Assembly (NCBI GenBank): GCA_050123275.1 | Contig: JASFHK010000019.1 | Coordinates: 1 to 14,993, forward strand | Origin: E44-bin88 sp050123275 | GTDB taxonomy: Bacteria; Chloroflexota; Dehalococcoidia; Dehalococcoidales; BS750m-G39 | Direction: 5' to 3' | DNA length: 14,993 nucleotides | Program-made: the position numbers and the translations under genes | The notes under the pieces: model-generated | Seen by the model: only the letters and a program-made list of their open reading frames with translations | Database searches by the model: none | What the model was told of the DNA's origin: nothing | Shown here: one piece after another, positions 7,015 through 13,821 of the stretch | Layout of the letters: each line of letters begins with the position of its first letter | Position numbering within the stretch: position 1 is the first letter of the stretch

Positions 7015-7542
7015 TTGGCGACTAAGGAAAAGAAGGCGCAGGTTATCGACAGCCTGCAGGAGGTTATCTCCCGGTGCAGCGTCGGCGTTCTCACCGACTA
7101 CCGGGGGCTGACGGCGGCCGAGATGACCGTTTTGCGCCGCCAGTTCAGAGAGGCTGGCGTCGAGTACAGGGTGGTCAAGAATACGCTGGCGCGCTTTGCC
7201 GCCGAGAGGGCGGGCAAGGACGAGCTGGTCGGCCTGTTCGATGGGCCGGTGGCGATTGCCTTCGGCTACGGCGATATAACCGAGCCGGCCAAGGCGCTGG
7301 CCGCCTTTATCGAGGAATCCAAGGTAGAGATGACGGTCAAGGGCGGCTTTTTGCCCGACCGCATGCTCAGCCGCCAGGAAGTGGAAACCCTGTCGAAATT
7401 ACCATCCAGGGAAATTTTGCTGGCCAGGGTCGTGGGCGGAATACAGAGCCCGATTTCGGCTTTGGTCAACCGCCTCAGCTCCCCGATGACGGGACTGGTA
7501 GGGGTGCTGCAGGCCAGGATAAAACAATTGGAGGGAGAATAA
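7015..7542 (+). CDS. rplJ: 50S ribosomal protein L10
   Basis: L10 anchors the L7/L12 dimers of the ribosomal stalk through its C-terminal helix and, with L12, represses its own mRNA. The 175-residue protein is of normal length with typical motifs: KKAQVIDSLQEVISRCSVGVLTDYRGLTAAEMTVLRRQFREAGVEYRVVKNTLARFA. The start is a TTG at 7015, with AGGGGG at 7000-7005. The ATG at 7008 is out of frame and stops after five codons, so it is not the start. rplL begins one base after the stop codon. Confidence 0.97.
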   Translation: MATKEKKAQVIDSLQEVISRCSVGVLTDYRGLTAAEMTVLRRQFREAGVEYRVVKNTLARFAAERAGKDELVGLFDGPVAIAFGYGDITEPAKALAAFIEESKVEMTVKGGFLPDRMLSRQEVETLSKLPSREILLARVVGGIQSPISALVNRLSSPMTGLVGVLQARIKQLEGE

Positions 7543-7543
7543 G

Positions 7544-8101
7544 ATGACAGAAGAGGAAGCCAAGGGCAAGACCGAAGAGCAACCCGAAGCTGAAGCCAAA
7601 GAACCCGAGGTTAAAGAACCCGAAGCCAAAGCGGAAGCTAAACCCGAGGCTAAAGCGGAAGCCAAGCCCGAAGCCAAGGCGGAGGAGAAACCGGCCAAGG
7701 AGAAGAAGCCGGACAAGAAGCTTTCCAAGGGCATCGAGGACATCATGAACACCATCAAGAAGATGACCGTCCTCGAGCTTTCGGAGCTGGTCAAGGCTCT
7801 GGAGGACGAGTTCGGCGTCAGCGCGGCGGTATCGGTAGCGGCCCCGGCCGCGGGCGGAGCCGCCCAGGCAGCGGCCCCGGCGGAAGAGCAGACCGAGTTC
7901 AGCGTCCTGCTCAAGGATGTCGGCGCCAACAAGATTAACGTTATCCGTGCCGTCAGGGAGATGACGACCCTGGGTCTTAAGGAAGCCAAGGAATTCGTCG
8001 AGAGCGCTCCGCAGACGGTTAAAGAGGGAGTTACCAAGGATGAGGCGGCGGCGATGAAGTCCAAGCTCGAAGCCGCCGGCGCCACCGTTGAAGTAAAATA
8101 G
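7544..8101 (+). CDS. rplL: 50S ribosomal protein L7/L12 with a long N-terminal extension
   Basis: L7/L12 forms the flexible stalk that recruits the translational GTPases. From about residue 63 the protein is canonical: dimerisation domain (GIEDIMNTIKKMTVLELSEL), Ala-rich hinge (AAPAAGGAAQAAAPAEEQ), and C-terminal domain (FSVLLKDVGANKINVIRAVREMTTLGLKEAKEFVE, ending AAGATVEVK). The whole protein is 185 residues against the usual 120-130; the first ~60 residues are Glu/Lys/Ala/Pro only, with AEAKPEAK repeats. The ATG follows a strong GGAGGGAGAA ribosome site inside the rplJ end, so the extension is almost certainly translated. An internal ATG at 7745 behind GAGGA would cut into the first canonical helix and is less likely. 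Confidence 0.95.
   Translation: MTEEEAKGKTEEQPEAEAKEPEVKEPEAKAEAKPEAKAEAKPEAKAEEKPAKEKKPDKKLSKGIEDIMNTIKKMTVLELSELVKALEDEFGVSAAVSVAAPAAGGAAQAAAPAEEQTEFSVLLKDVGANKINVIRAVREMTTLGLKEAKEFVESAPQTVKEGVTKDEAAAMKSKLEAAGATVEVK
7631..7678 (+). repeat. Two 24-base tandem units inside rplL
   Basis: Units 7631-7654 and 7655-7678 both encode AEAKPEAK and differ at five bases, all synonymous; a partial third unit (AEEKP) follows. They lie in the low-complexity extension of L7/L12. The synonymous drift suggests the peptide repeat is maintained rather than newly duplicated. Confidence 0.8.
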
Positions 8102-8115
8102 GCTGGAGTTTTACG

Positions 8116-8373
8116 ATGACTTCTGGCGAGTATTTTATACCTATCGGTATAGGCGGCTTGTTTGTCATCGTGGGTATCATCCTGATTATAGCGGGCCGGG
8201 GAGAGGAGCATAGATACTACGACTCCCTGGCCCGTCGTCCCGACGCCCGAGAGTTCCTGGAACGATGGCCGAGGCGTCCCCGTCTGGGGACGCTGAAAAT
8301 AGGCGGCTGGATAGCCATTGCCGTCGGTCTCATACTGGCAATTATGGGCGGAGCTTTCTTACTCTGGGGCTAA
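8116..8373 (+). CDS. Small two-helix membrane protein, unknown function
   Basis: An 85-residue protein I do not recognise. It has two predicted membrane segments, about residues 7-26 (FIPIGIGGLFVIVGIILIIAG) and 62-84 (IGGWIAIAVGLILAIMGGAFLLWG), joined by a charged stretch rich in Arg (residues 27-60, with RRPDAREFLERWPRRPR) that should lie in the cytoplasm by the positive-inside rule. Its ATG is 15 bases after the rplL stop, so it may be co-transcribed with rplJL. Only a weak Shine-Dalgarno (CTGGAG) is seen. Confidence 0.65.
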   Translation: MTSGEYFIPIGIGGLFVIVGIILIIAGRGEEHRYYDSLARRPDAREFLERWPRRPRLGTLKIGGWIAIAVGLILAIMGGAFLLWG

Positions 8374-8452
8374 ACTGTCTCTCCGTTACTTCTCCCGCTC
8401 TTTGCTAGCAGTTTTTTTGCCGATTGCGGCTTGGTCTGAAGAGTGCTTTTAG

Positions 8453-9703
8453 ATGAACGTGACTAATACCAACAACGGCGATAAGCGTTACCGCCTCTAC
8501 GTGCTTATCCTGACGGCGTTGACCTTCGGTATGACCGTCGCCATGCAGCAAATCTGCATGTCCGTCCTTTTCAAGGAGATAGCCGCGGAGCTGGGCTTGA
8601 GCCTGGTGCAGGTGGGCCTGATATGGGGCATACCGGCCTTCGCCGGCGTGTGTTTTGTTTTCGTCGCCGGCCTGCTCTCCGACCGTTTCGGCGCCGTCCG
8701 CGTTATGGGCATCGCCTGTATCGTATCCGGAGCTTTCGGCGCCCTGAGGGGCACTACCGACGGTTTTTGGAGCCTGGCCCTGGTCACCTTTTGTTTCGGG
8801 CTGGCCATGTGGGTTGTCCCCAGCAGTGTCTTCAAGATAACCGCCACCTGGTTTTCGGGAAGGAAGCTGGTTATCGCCAACGGCGTGGTCTCGATGGGCA
8901 TGGCGGTGGGCTTCACCGTCGGCTCGCTGATAAGCGCCACCACGCTTTCCCCGTTGCTGGGCGGCTGGCGGGGCGTTTTATTCCTCTATGGCGGCATATC
9001 TATCCTCATCGGCTTGGTCTGGCTGCTCACCGTCAAGGAGCACCACCAGGTGCGGCTGGGGGTTTCGCCGGAAAAGGTGCCGTTGCGCCAGTCGATCAAG
9101 AACATTTTCCCGCTCAAGTATATCTGGCTGCTCGGTCTGGTCCTGCTCGGCTTTTCCGGCTGCGTCCAGGGTACGTTGGGCTACCTGCCCACATACCTGC
9201 GTAACATCGGCTGGGAGGCCGCCAGCGCCGACGGCGCCCTGGCCGTTTTTAACGGTTTGAGCGCGGTGGGGGTTATCCCGCTGGTTTTGCTATCGGCCAA
9301 GGTGGGTTTGCGTAAAGTCGTCCTTTTCCCGGTGCTGGTGGTGACCATCACCGGCATCGCCCTGGTGCCCCTGGTGGGCAGCAGCATGGTGTGGGTGATA
9401 ATGATATTTATCGGCGTTGCCCGCGATGGCTTTATGGCCGTGGCGACGACGATGAGCACCGAGACCGCGGGGGTGGGGGCTATCTTCGCCGGCACCGCCA
9501 TCGGTTTGACGCAGACCCTGCTCAACGTGGGCTCGCTTAGCTCGCCCGCTTTAGGCAACAGCCTGGTCGGCTCGGACCCCTCCTCCCCCTATCCCTTCTT
9601 CCTCTGGGCGGCTTACGGGCTGCTGGCGCTCATCGCCCTCTGTTTCGTCAAGGAAACGGGCTGGGGGAACAAGCCCAAGCCGCCCGAGCTTAAAGTCGGC
9701 TAG
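8453..9703 (+). CDS. Major facilitator superfamily transporter
   Basis: A 416-residue protein with about 12 hydrophobic helices in two halves, as in secondary carriers of the MFS. The helix 2-3 loop carries the family motif in the form LLSDRFGAVRVMG (about residues 75-87), and a hydrophilic loop near residues 195-215 (VKEHHQVRLGVSPEKVPLRQS) divides the halves. The substrate cannot be told; closest in feel to CynX/NimT or oxalate/formate-type organic-anion carriers, but this is a guess. The start has no clear Shine-Dalgarno. The stop codon shares CTAG (9700-9703) with the stop of the convergent comM-like gene. Confidence 0.85.
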   Translation: MNVTNTNNGDKRYRLYVLILTALTFGMTVAMQQICMSVLFKEIAAELGLSLVQVGLIWGIPAFAGVCFVFVAGLLSDRFGAVRVMGIACIVSGAFGALRGTTDGFWSLALVTFCFGLAMWVVPSSVFKITATWFSGRKLVIANGVVSMGMAVGFTVGSLISATTLSPLLGGWRGVLFLYGGISILIGLVWLLTVKEHHQVRLGVSPEKVPLRQSIKNIFPLKYIWLLGLVLLGFSGCVQGTLGYLPTYLRNIGWEAASADGALAVFNGLSAVGVIPLVLLSAKVGLRKVVLFPVLVVTITGIALVPLVGSSMVWVIMIFIGVARDGFMAVATTMSTETAGVGAIFAGTAIGLTQTLLNVGSLSSPALGNSLVGSDPSSPYPFFLWAAYGLLALIALCFVKETGWGNKPKPPELKVG

Positions 9704-11220
9704 ACCAGGCTGCGCGGCCGGTACTGGATGGCCTCGGCGATATGGTTCGCCTTGATGATTTCACCGTTTTCCAGGTCGGCGAGGGTGCGCCCGATTTTAA
9801 GGATGCGGTGGAAGGCGCGGGCGGAAAGATACAACTGCTTCATGGCCGCCTTGAGCAACCCTTGGGCCGCTTCCTCGGTCTGGCAGTATTCCCTGACCTC
9901 GGTGGGCGTCATCTCGGCGTTACAGGCCAGGGGCGTTCCCTCGAAGCGCCGGCGCTGGGTTGCGCGCGCCGCCGCCACCCGTTTTTGCACCTTCTCCGAT
10001 TTTTCCCCCAGGTTATCGTCGGCCAGCTTTTCGTAGTCTATGTGGGGCACCTCGATGAAGATATCCACCCGGTCGATGAAGGGCCCGCTGATTCGTTTCT
10101 GGTAGCGGCTGACCAGGCTCGGCGAGCAGGTGCACTGCTTGAAGGGGTCGCCGTAGTAGCCGCAGGGGCAAGGGTTCATGGCGCCCACCAGCATGAAATT
10201 GGCCGGGAAGGTGACGCTGCCCTGGGCGCGGCTGATGGTGATAACGCGGTCTTCCAGGGGCTGGCGCAATACCTCGAGCACGGCGTGGCCGAACTCGGGT
10301 AATTCGTCCAGGAACAACACTCCGCGGTGGCTGAGGCTTATCTCGCCGGGGCGGGGCCACTGGCCGCCGCCCACCAGCCCGGCGTTGGAGATGCTGTGGT
10401 GGGGGGAGCGGAAGGGGCGCTGCTTGATTAGCGGCGTGTTGGACGGCAGCAGCCCGCTGACGCTGTAGACCTTGGTTACCTCCAGGGCTTCCTCGTCGGT
10501 CATGGGGGGCAGCAGCGAGGGCAGGGAGCGCGCCAGCAGCGTTTTGCCGCTGCCCGGCGGCCCCATCATAATCACGTTGTGCCCGCCCGCCGCCGCCACC
10601 TCCAGAGCCCGCTTGACGTGCTCCTGCCCCTTGACGTAGGCCAGGTCGGTGGAGGGCAGGGTAGCGGGAACGAACTCGTCGGCGTCTTCCGCTTCGTAGC
10701 GGGGGATATCTACCTCCCCCCGGAAATAGCCGACCAGCTGCGCCAGCGAGCTGACGGGGATGATTGCGGCACCCTCTATTATCGCCGCCTCGCGGGCGTC
10801 CATCTCGGGCACGATGACGGTGGCGATTTTCTCCTGGTGCGCCAGCGCCACCATGGGCAGGATGCCGTTGGTGTGGCGCAGGCTGCCGTCCAGCGACAGC
10901 TCGCCGAGGAGGACGGTGTCGGACAGGTCGGCGGATATCTGCTCCGAGCTGAGCAAGATGCCCGCGGCGATGGGCAAATCGTAGGCGGGTCCCGCCTTCT
11001 TGAGATAAGCAGGGGCCAGGTTGACCACGATGCGGCGGGTGGGAAAGTTACAGCCGGAGTTCCTGATGGCGGCGCGCACCCGCTCCTTGGCTTCCTGGAC
11101 GGCGGTATCGGGCAGCCCGACGATGGTGAAAGAGGGGAGGCCGGGGGCGATATCAACCTCGACCTCGACCAGGGCGCCGTCCAGCCCGACCACGGCACAG
11201 GTGATTACTTTGGCCAGCAT
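9700..11220 (-). CDS. comM: YifB/ComM family Mg-chelatase-like AAA+ ATPase
   Basis: A 506-residue full-length member of the ComM/YifB family. ComM of Vibrio is a hexameric helicase that promotes branch migration during natural transformation; the role in non-competent bacteria is unclear. Visible are the N-terminal Lon-S5-like domain (to about residue 170), Walker A GPPGSGKT at residues 220-227, Walker B VLFLDELPEF at about 301-310, the family signature GAMNPCPCGYYGD with a cysteine cluster, and a C-terminal domain with RILKIGRTLADLENGEIIKANHIAEAIQYR. The ATG at 11220 has no Shine-Dalgarno; see the candidate promoter just upstream. The gene symbol is by family. Confidence 0.93.
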   Translation of the reverse strand: MLAKVITCAVVGLDGALVEVEVDIAPGLPSFTIVGLPDTAVQEAKERVRAAIRNSGCNFPTRRIVVNLAPAYLKKAGPAYDLPIAAGILLSSEQISADLSDTVLLGELSLDGSLRHTNGILPMVALAHQEKIATVIVPEMDAREAAIIEGAAIIPVSSLAQLVGYFRGEVDIPRYEAEDADEFVPATLPSTDLAYVKGQEHVKRALEVAAAGGHNVIMMGPPGSGKTLLARSLPSLLPPMTDEEALEVTKVYSVSGLLPSNTPLIKQRPFRSPHHSISNAGLVGGGQWPRPGEISLSHRGVLFLDELPEFGHAVLEVLRQPLEDRVITISRAQGSVTFPANFMLVGAMNPCPCGYYGDPFKQCTCSPSLVSRYQKRISGPFIDRVDIFIEVPHIDYEKLADDNLGEKSEKVQKRVAAARATQRRRFEGTPLACNAEMTPTEVREYCQTEEAAQGLLKAAMKQLYLSARAFHRILKIGRTLADLENGEIIKANHIAEAIQYRPRSLV

Positions 11221-11229
11221 GCTTTACAT

Positions 11230-11237
11230 ACTATACC
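11230..11237 (-). promoter_or_regulatory. Candidate extended -10 promoter of the comM-like gene
   Basis: On the minus strand, TATAGT (11235-11230) is preceded by TGG, an extended -10. No good -35 is seen. Transcription would start at about 11223, three bases before the ATG at 11220, which lacks a Shine-Dalgarno, so the mRNA may be leaderless. Low support. Confidence 0.3.
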
Positions 11238-11296
11238 ACAAAGCTTACCCGTGCGGAACGGCTTTGCGCTTTTAGGTAAAAATCCGTTGCCGCCGC

Positions 11297-11743
11297 TTAC
11301 TTTGGGCCGACGGCTCTTACCAGCACGACTTGGACGTAGCCGGCCTCCAACCCGCCGAAACAGGGGGACGATTCGGATTCGAAGTGGATGTATACCGCGG
11401 CGAAGTCGTCACCGTCGTTCTTCTGGAAGAGGTAGGGCGGTTCTTCGGCGGTGCCTAGCGGCGTCCAGCCCAGGGCGGGCATTTCGGCCAGGTAATAGGC
11501 GCAAGCCTCTTCGAAATCGGAGAGGGGAAGGCGCTCGGTCGTGTAAAATTGCCATTCCACTTTAGCCCATTCCGCTTCGAAGTCGGCCTGCATATCTGCG
11601 TCGAACCACTTATGCTCCTCTGACGGGAAAGCCCCTGTGTAAGCAACCGGCATGTCCTCCCAGGTGAGGCTGGCGCATGCCGCCAGGGCGGGCAAAGCCA
11701 GGGACGTTATTACCAGAATAGCCACTAAAAGTATTCTTTTCAT
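11297..11743 (-). CDS. Small predicted lipoprotein, unknown function
   Basis: A 148-residue protein with a clear export signal: Lys-Arg at residues 2-3, a hydrophobic core (ILLVAILVITSLALPAL) and a lipobox L20-A21-A22-C23, so it is probably cleaved before C23 and lipid-anchored outside the cell. The mature part is acidic and rich in Trp and Tyr (WEDMPVAYTG, WFDADMQADFEAEWAKVEWQFY), with one further pair of cysteines (C61 region and SSPCFGG). I do not recognise the family. GAGAGG lies upstream of the ATG. It follows the DUF456 gene by 28 bases on the same strand and is probably in an operon with it. Confidence 0.7.
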   Translation of the reverse strand: MKRILLVAILVITSLALPALAACASLTWEDMPVAYTGAFPSEEHKWFDADMQADFEAEWAKVEWQFYTTERLPLSDFEEACAYYLAEMPALGWTPLGTAEEPPYLFQKNDGDDFAAVYIHFESESSPCFGGLEAGYVQVVLVRAVGPK

Positions 11744-11771
11744 ATTTACCTCTCACGCTATAAGTTCGGGT

Positions 11772-12275
11772 TTAGAACAGGGAAACGATGAAAAACCCGG
11801 CCATGACGAAAATAAAGATTACCTTGACCAGGGCGCCGGCGATGTAGCCGATAAAGGTGCCGAAGGCCGCCTTGAGGGCGCCTTTGGTCTGCTTGCGGGC
11901 GAAGAGCAGCTCGAAGAGGAAAGCCCCCACGAACGGGCCCAGGATAATGCCCCAGAAACCGAGGAAAATGATGCCGATAATCATACCCAGAAAAGCGCCC
12001 AGCATGCCGTAATTGCTGGCCTTGAACTTCCTGGCGCCCAGCATCGGCGCCAGAAAGTCGAGCAGCAGTATCAGCGCCGTGATGGCGGCGAAGACGATGA
12101 TGGTGACCACCGAGATGCGCTCGAAGCCGGTGCCGATGGCGTAAATAAAGAGCCCCAGCCAGGCGATGGGAATGCCGGGCAGTACGGGGGCGAAGACGCC
12201 GATGAAGCCGACCAGCATCAGCAGCGAGCAGATAACGGCGTAGATGACGAGTTCCATTAGACTAAATCTTATCAT
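11772..12275 (-). CDS. DUF456 family membrane protein
   Basis: A 167-residue, strongly hydrophobic protein with the DUF456 pattern: VGFIGVFAPVLPGIPIAWLGLFIYA near the N-terminus, then LLDFLAPMLGARKFKASNYGMLGAFLGMIIGIIF and FWGIILGPFVGAFLFELL. About four membrane helices are expected. The family has no settled function. The start could be the ATG at 12275 or the one at 12257 (MELVIY); neither has a good Shine-Dalgarno. On this strand TATGAT at 12276-12271 overlaps the first ATG and would suit the second one if it is the -10. It is divergent from the attenuator promoter at 12303. Confidence 0.8.
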   Translation of the reverse strand: MIRFSLMELVIYAVICSLLMLVGFIGVFAPVLPGIPIAWLGLFIYAIGTGFERISVVTIIVFAAITALILLLDFLAPMLGARKFKASNYGMLGAFLGMIIGIIFLGFWGIILGPFVGAFLFELLFARKQTKGALKAAFGTFIGYIAGALVKVIFIFVMAGFFIVSLF

Positions 12276-12302
12276 ATTCGGGCTTGGTTAATCATCTCGA
12301 AG

Positions 12303-12331
12303 TTGACAAAAGCCCCTGCCTGTGCTAAAGT
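12303..12331 (+). promoter_or_regulatory. Strong promoter of attenuator leader 1
   Basis: A perfect -35 TTGACA (12303-12308), a 17-base spacer, and -10 TAAAGT (12326-12331) with a TGC extension (12323-12325). Transcription would start at about 12338. The short leader frame begins 26 bases after the -10. Confidence 0.8.
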
Positions 12332-12356
12332 CCTTTTTACTAAACCGGGTGAAAAA

Positions 12357-12461
12357 ATGAAAGAAAGTATTGTCTTCCCAGGTTTATACGAAACGACCTT
12401 CGTTTTTACCGGGCGCACTTAGTGCGCGACGGGGGGGACAATATTATCGGAATCGGATAGC
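12357..12461 (+). CDS. Candidate leader peptide 1 (34 codons) of the CoA-transferase attenuator
   Basis: A short ATG-started frame beginning 26 bases after the -10 and ending with TAG at 12459-12461. The peptide begins MKRKYCLPRF and contains six Arg, each from a different codon (AGA, AGG, CGA, CGT, CGG, CGC), plus two Phe and two Tyr, but no run of one residue. Its codons 4-8 lie in RNA segment 1 and codons 26-30 in segment 2 of the attenuator. The placement mirrors leader peptide 2 almost base for base, which is the main reason to think it is translated. Only a weak ribosome site (GGGTG) is seen. Expression is unproven. Confidence 0.45.
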
Positions 12462-12520
12462 ATAACCAGAAAATAAGATAGAAAGGTTGTAAGCAATCCC
12501 CCCCCAAACGGGGGGTTTTT
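12367..12520 (+). promoter_or_regulatory. Attenuator 1: alternative RNA pairings before the CoA-transferase gene
   Basis: Segment 1 (12367-12380) pairs with segment 2 (12433-12446) in 14 unbroken pairs, three of them G-U. Segment 2 (G-run plus A, 12432-12439) can instead pair with segment 3 (12497-12504, T plus seven C) in 8 pairs. Segment 3 (12498-12505) with segment 4 (12510-12515) makes the terminator. The 1:2 and 3:4 pairs can coexist and stop transcription; 2:3 excludes both and lets it continue. All pairings were read by eye. Confidence 0.65.
12498..12520 (+). terminator. Intrinsic terminator 13 bases before the CoA-transferase start
   Basis: Eight C (12498-12505), AAAC, six G (12510-12515), then five T (12516-12520): a six-pair GC stem with a short loop. 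Its place between a strong promoter and the start codon at 12534 makes it an attenuator, or else the end of a small RNA. Confidence 0.85.
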
Positions 12521-12533
12521 CATTTATACGACC

Positions 12534-13769
12534 ATGAAAGAAGAAAAAGAAAAACAGAAAACGGCGGGACCCTTAGCCGGGGTCAAGGTGGTGGAGATAA
12601 CCATGTTCCAGCAGGGGCCGGTCTGCGGCACCAAGCTGGGCGACATGGGCGCCGACGTCATCAAGGTGGAGCCCAAGGTCGGGGACCCGGGGCGGGGCTT
12701 CATGAGGATTATCGGCACCATGGTCGGTTTGAAGGGACGGAACTACTACTTCGAGCAGCATAACCGCAACAAGCGGAGCATCGTCCTCGACATGAAGAAC
12801 GAGGATAGCCTGGAGATTTTCTTAAAGCTCATCGACGAGGCCGACGTTTTCTTGACCAACATGAGCATCGAAGCCCCCCAGAAGATGGGCATCGGCCCCG
12901 ACGTGCTCATGAAGCGCAACCCGCGCCTGATTTACGCCCAGGCTTCGGGCTGGGGGCGTAAAGGCCCCGACGCCCACGAGCTTTCCTTCGACTATACCGG
13001 CATCGGGCGCTCCGGCCTGATGATGTCCTGCGGCGAGCGGGGCACGCCTCCCGCCCAGGTCTTACCCGGTTTGGGTGACGAGCTGGGGGGCATGGTTTGC
13101 GCCTGGGCGATTTGCGCCGCCCTATACGCCCGCGAGAAGACGGGGGTGGGGCAGGTGGTGGACACCTCGCTGATGGGCAGCCTGATTTGCATGGAGAGCC
13201 TGATTCTGTCGGCGCCGGCCGTGCTGGGGCAGGAGTTCCCCCGCGAGAAAAGGTCGAAAGCCGGTAATCCCATCTATAACCACTACCAGGCCAAGGACGG
13301 CAAGTGGTTCATCCTGGCGCACCTCCAGCCGGACCGGTACTGGCCTGGCGTTTGCCGGGCGATGGGTATGCCCGAGCTGGAAAAAGACCCCCGCTTCGAA
13401 AGCATCGAAGCCAGGGGCGAGAACGCCAAAGAGCTGGTGGCTATCATGGATAAGCAGTTCGCCACCAAGACCCGCGATCAATGGTTTGAGATTTTCGAGC
13501 GCGAGAAGCTGATTCACACTCCCATCCAGACTCCCAGCGAGGTCGTCAACGACGCGCAGGCGATTGCCAACGACTACGTGACCTCGTTCGACCACCCCGT
13601 GCTGGGTAAGACCAAGATGGTCGGCTTCCCCTGGGATTTCAGCGGGACGCCGGCCTCGGTAAGGCGGGAAGCCCCCGAGCTGGGCCAGCATACCGAGGAG
13701 ATCTTGCTGGAGCTGGGTTACGACTGGGAGGCTATAACCCGCTTGAAAGACAACGGGGCAATCCCCTAA
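12534..13769 (+). CDS. Class III (CaiB/BaiF) CoA-transferase
   Basis: Family III CoA-transferases move CoA between carboxylic acids through a covalent aspartyl intermediate. The 411-residue protein has the family hallmarks: PLAGVKVVEIT start of domain, GDMGADVIKVEP (about residues 36-47), HNRNKRSIVLDMK, and GDELGGM at 181-187, where D182 matches the catalytic Asp of formyl-CoA transferase; REKTGVGQVVDTSLMGS follows. Substrates differ widely (carnitine, oxalate, benzylsuccinate, aryl-lactates, bile acids) and cannot be read here. The start ATG at 12534 has no Shine-Dalgarno, because the attenuator terminator occupies that place, so translation may be weak or start differently. It is preceded by leader 1 and followed 24 bases on by the promoter of leader 2. 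Confidence 0.92.
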   Translation: MKEEKEKQKTAGPLAGVKVVEITMFQQGPVCGTKLGDMGADVIKVEPKVGDPGRGFMRIIGTMVGLKGRNYYFEQHNRNKRSIVLDMKNEDSLEIFLKLIDEADVFLTNMSIEAPQKMGIGPDVLMKRNPRLIYAQASGWGRKGPDAHELSFDYTGIGRSGLMMSCGERGTPPAQVLPGLGDELGGMVCAWAICAALYAREKTGVGQVVDTSLMGSLICMESLILSAPAVLGQEFPREKRSKAGNPIYNHYQAKDGKWFILAHLQPDRYWPGVCRAMGMPELEKDPRFESIEARGENAKELVAIMDKQFATKTRDQWFEIFEREKLIHTPIQTPSEVVNDAQAIANDYVTSFDHPVLGKTKMVGFPWDFSGTPASVRREAPELGQHTEEILLELGYDWEAITRLKDNGAIP

Positions 13770-13792
13770 AATCAAATTAAGGAGACAGTCTG

Positions 13793-13821
13793 TTGACAGG
13801 GCAGTCCGGCTATGGTAGACT
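13793..13821 (+). promoter_or_regulatory. Strong promoter of attenuator leader 2
   Basis: A perfect -35 TTGACA (13793-13798), a 17-base spacer, and -10 TAGACT (13816-13821) extended by TGG (13813-13815). It has the same design as the promoter at 12303. Transcription would start at about 13828, and the leader peptide ATG is 23 bases after the -10. Confidence 0.85.

Noticed and set aside
7008..7025. ATG at 7008 as start of rplJ
   Set aside because: Out of frame with L10 and ends after five codons; the TTG at 7015 is correctly spaced from AGGGGG.
7399..8211. Open frame antisense to rplJ-rplL, Ser/Ala/Leu-rich
   Set aside because: Its repeats are the reverse complement of the rplL extension; no independent support.
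8403..8418. T tract (8412-8418) after the palindrome TGCTAGCA, considered as a terminator after the small membrane protein gene
   Set aside because: The palindrome has no loop and no stable stem precedes the T tract.
10579..11565. Open frame of 328 codons opposite the comM-like gene and the lipoprotein gene
   Set aside because: It spans two real minus-strand genes, has no ribosome site and a Gly/Arg-rich composition typical of antisense frames.
12371..12466. Alternative TTG-started frame overlapping leader peptide 1
   Set aside because: No ribosome site and no start ATG; the ATG frame at 12357 fits the attenuator geometry better.
12338..12520. 6S RNA or another stand-alone small RNA between promoter and terminator
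   Set aside because: Length would fit, but no long bubbled hairpin joining both ends is seen and the terminator abuts the next gene; an attenuator is the simpler reading, though a small RNA is not excluded.
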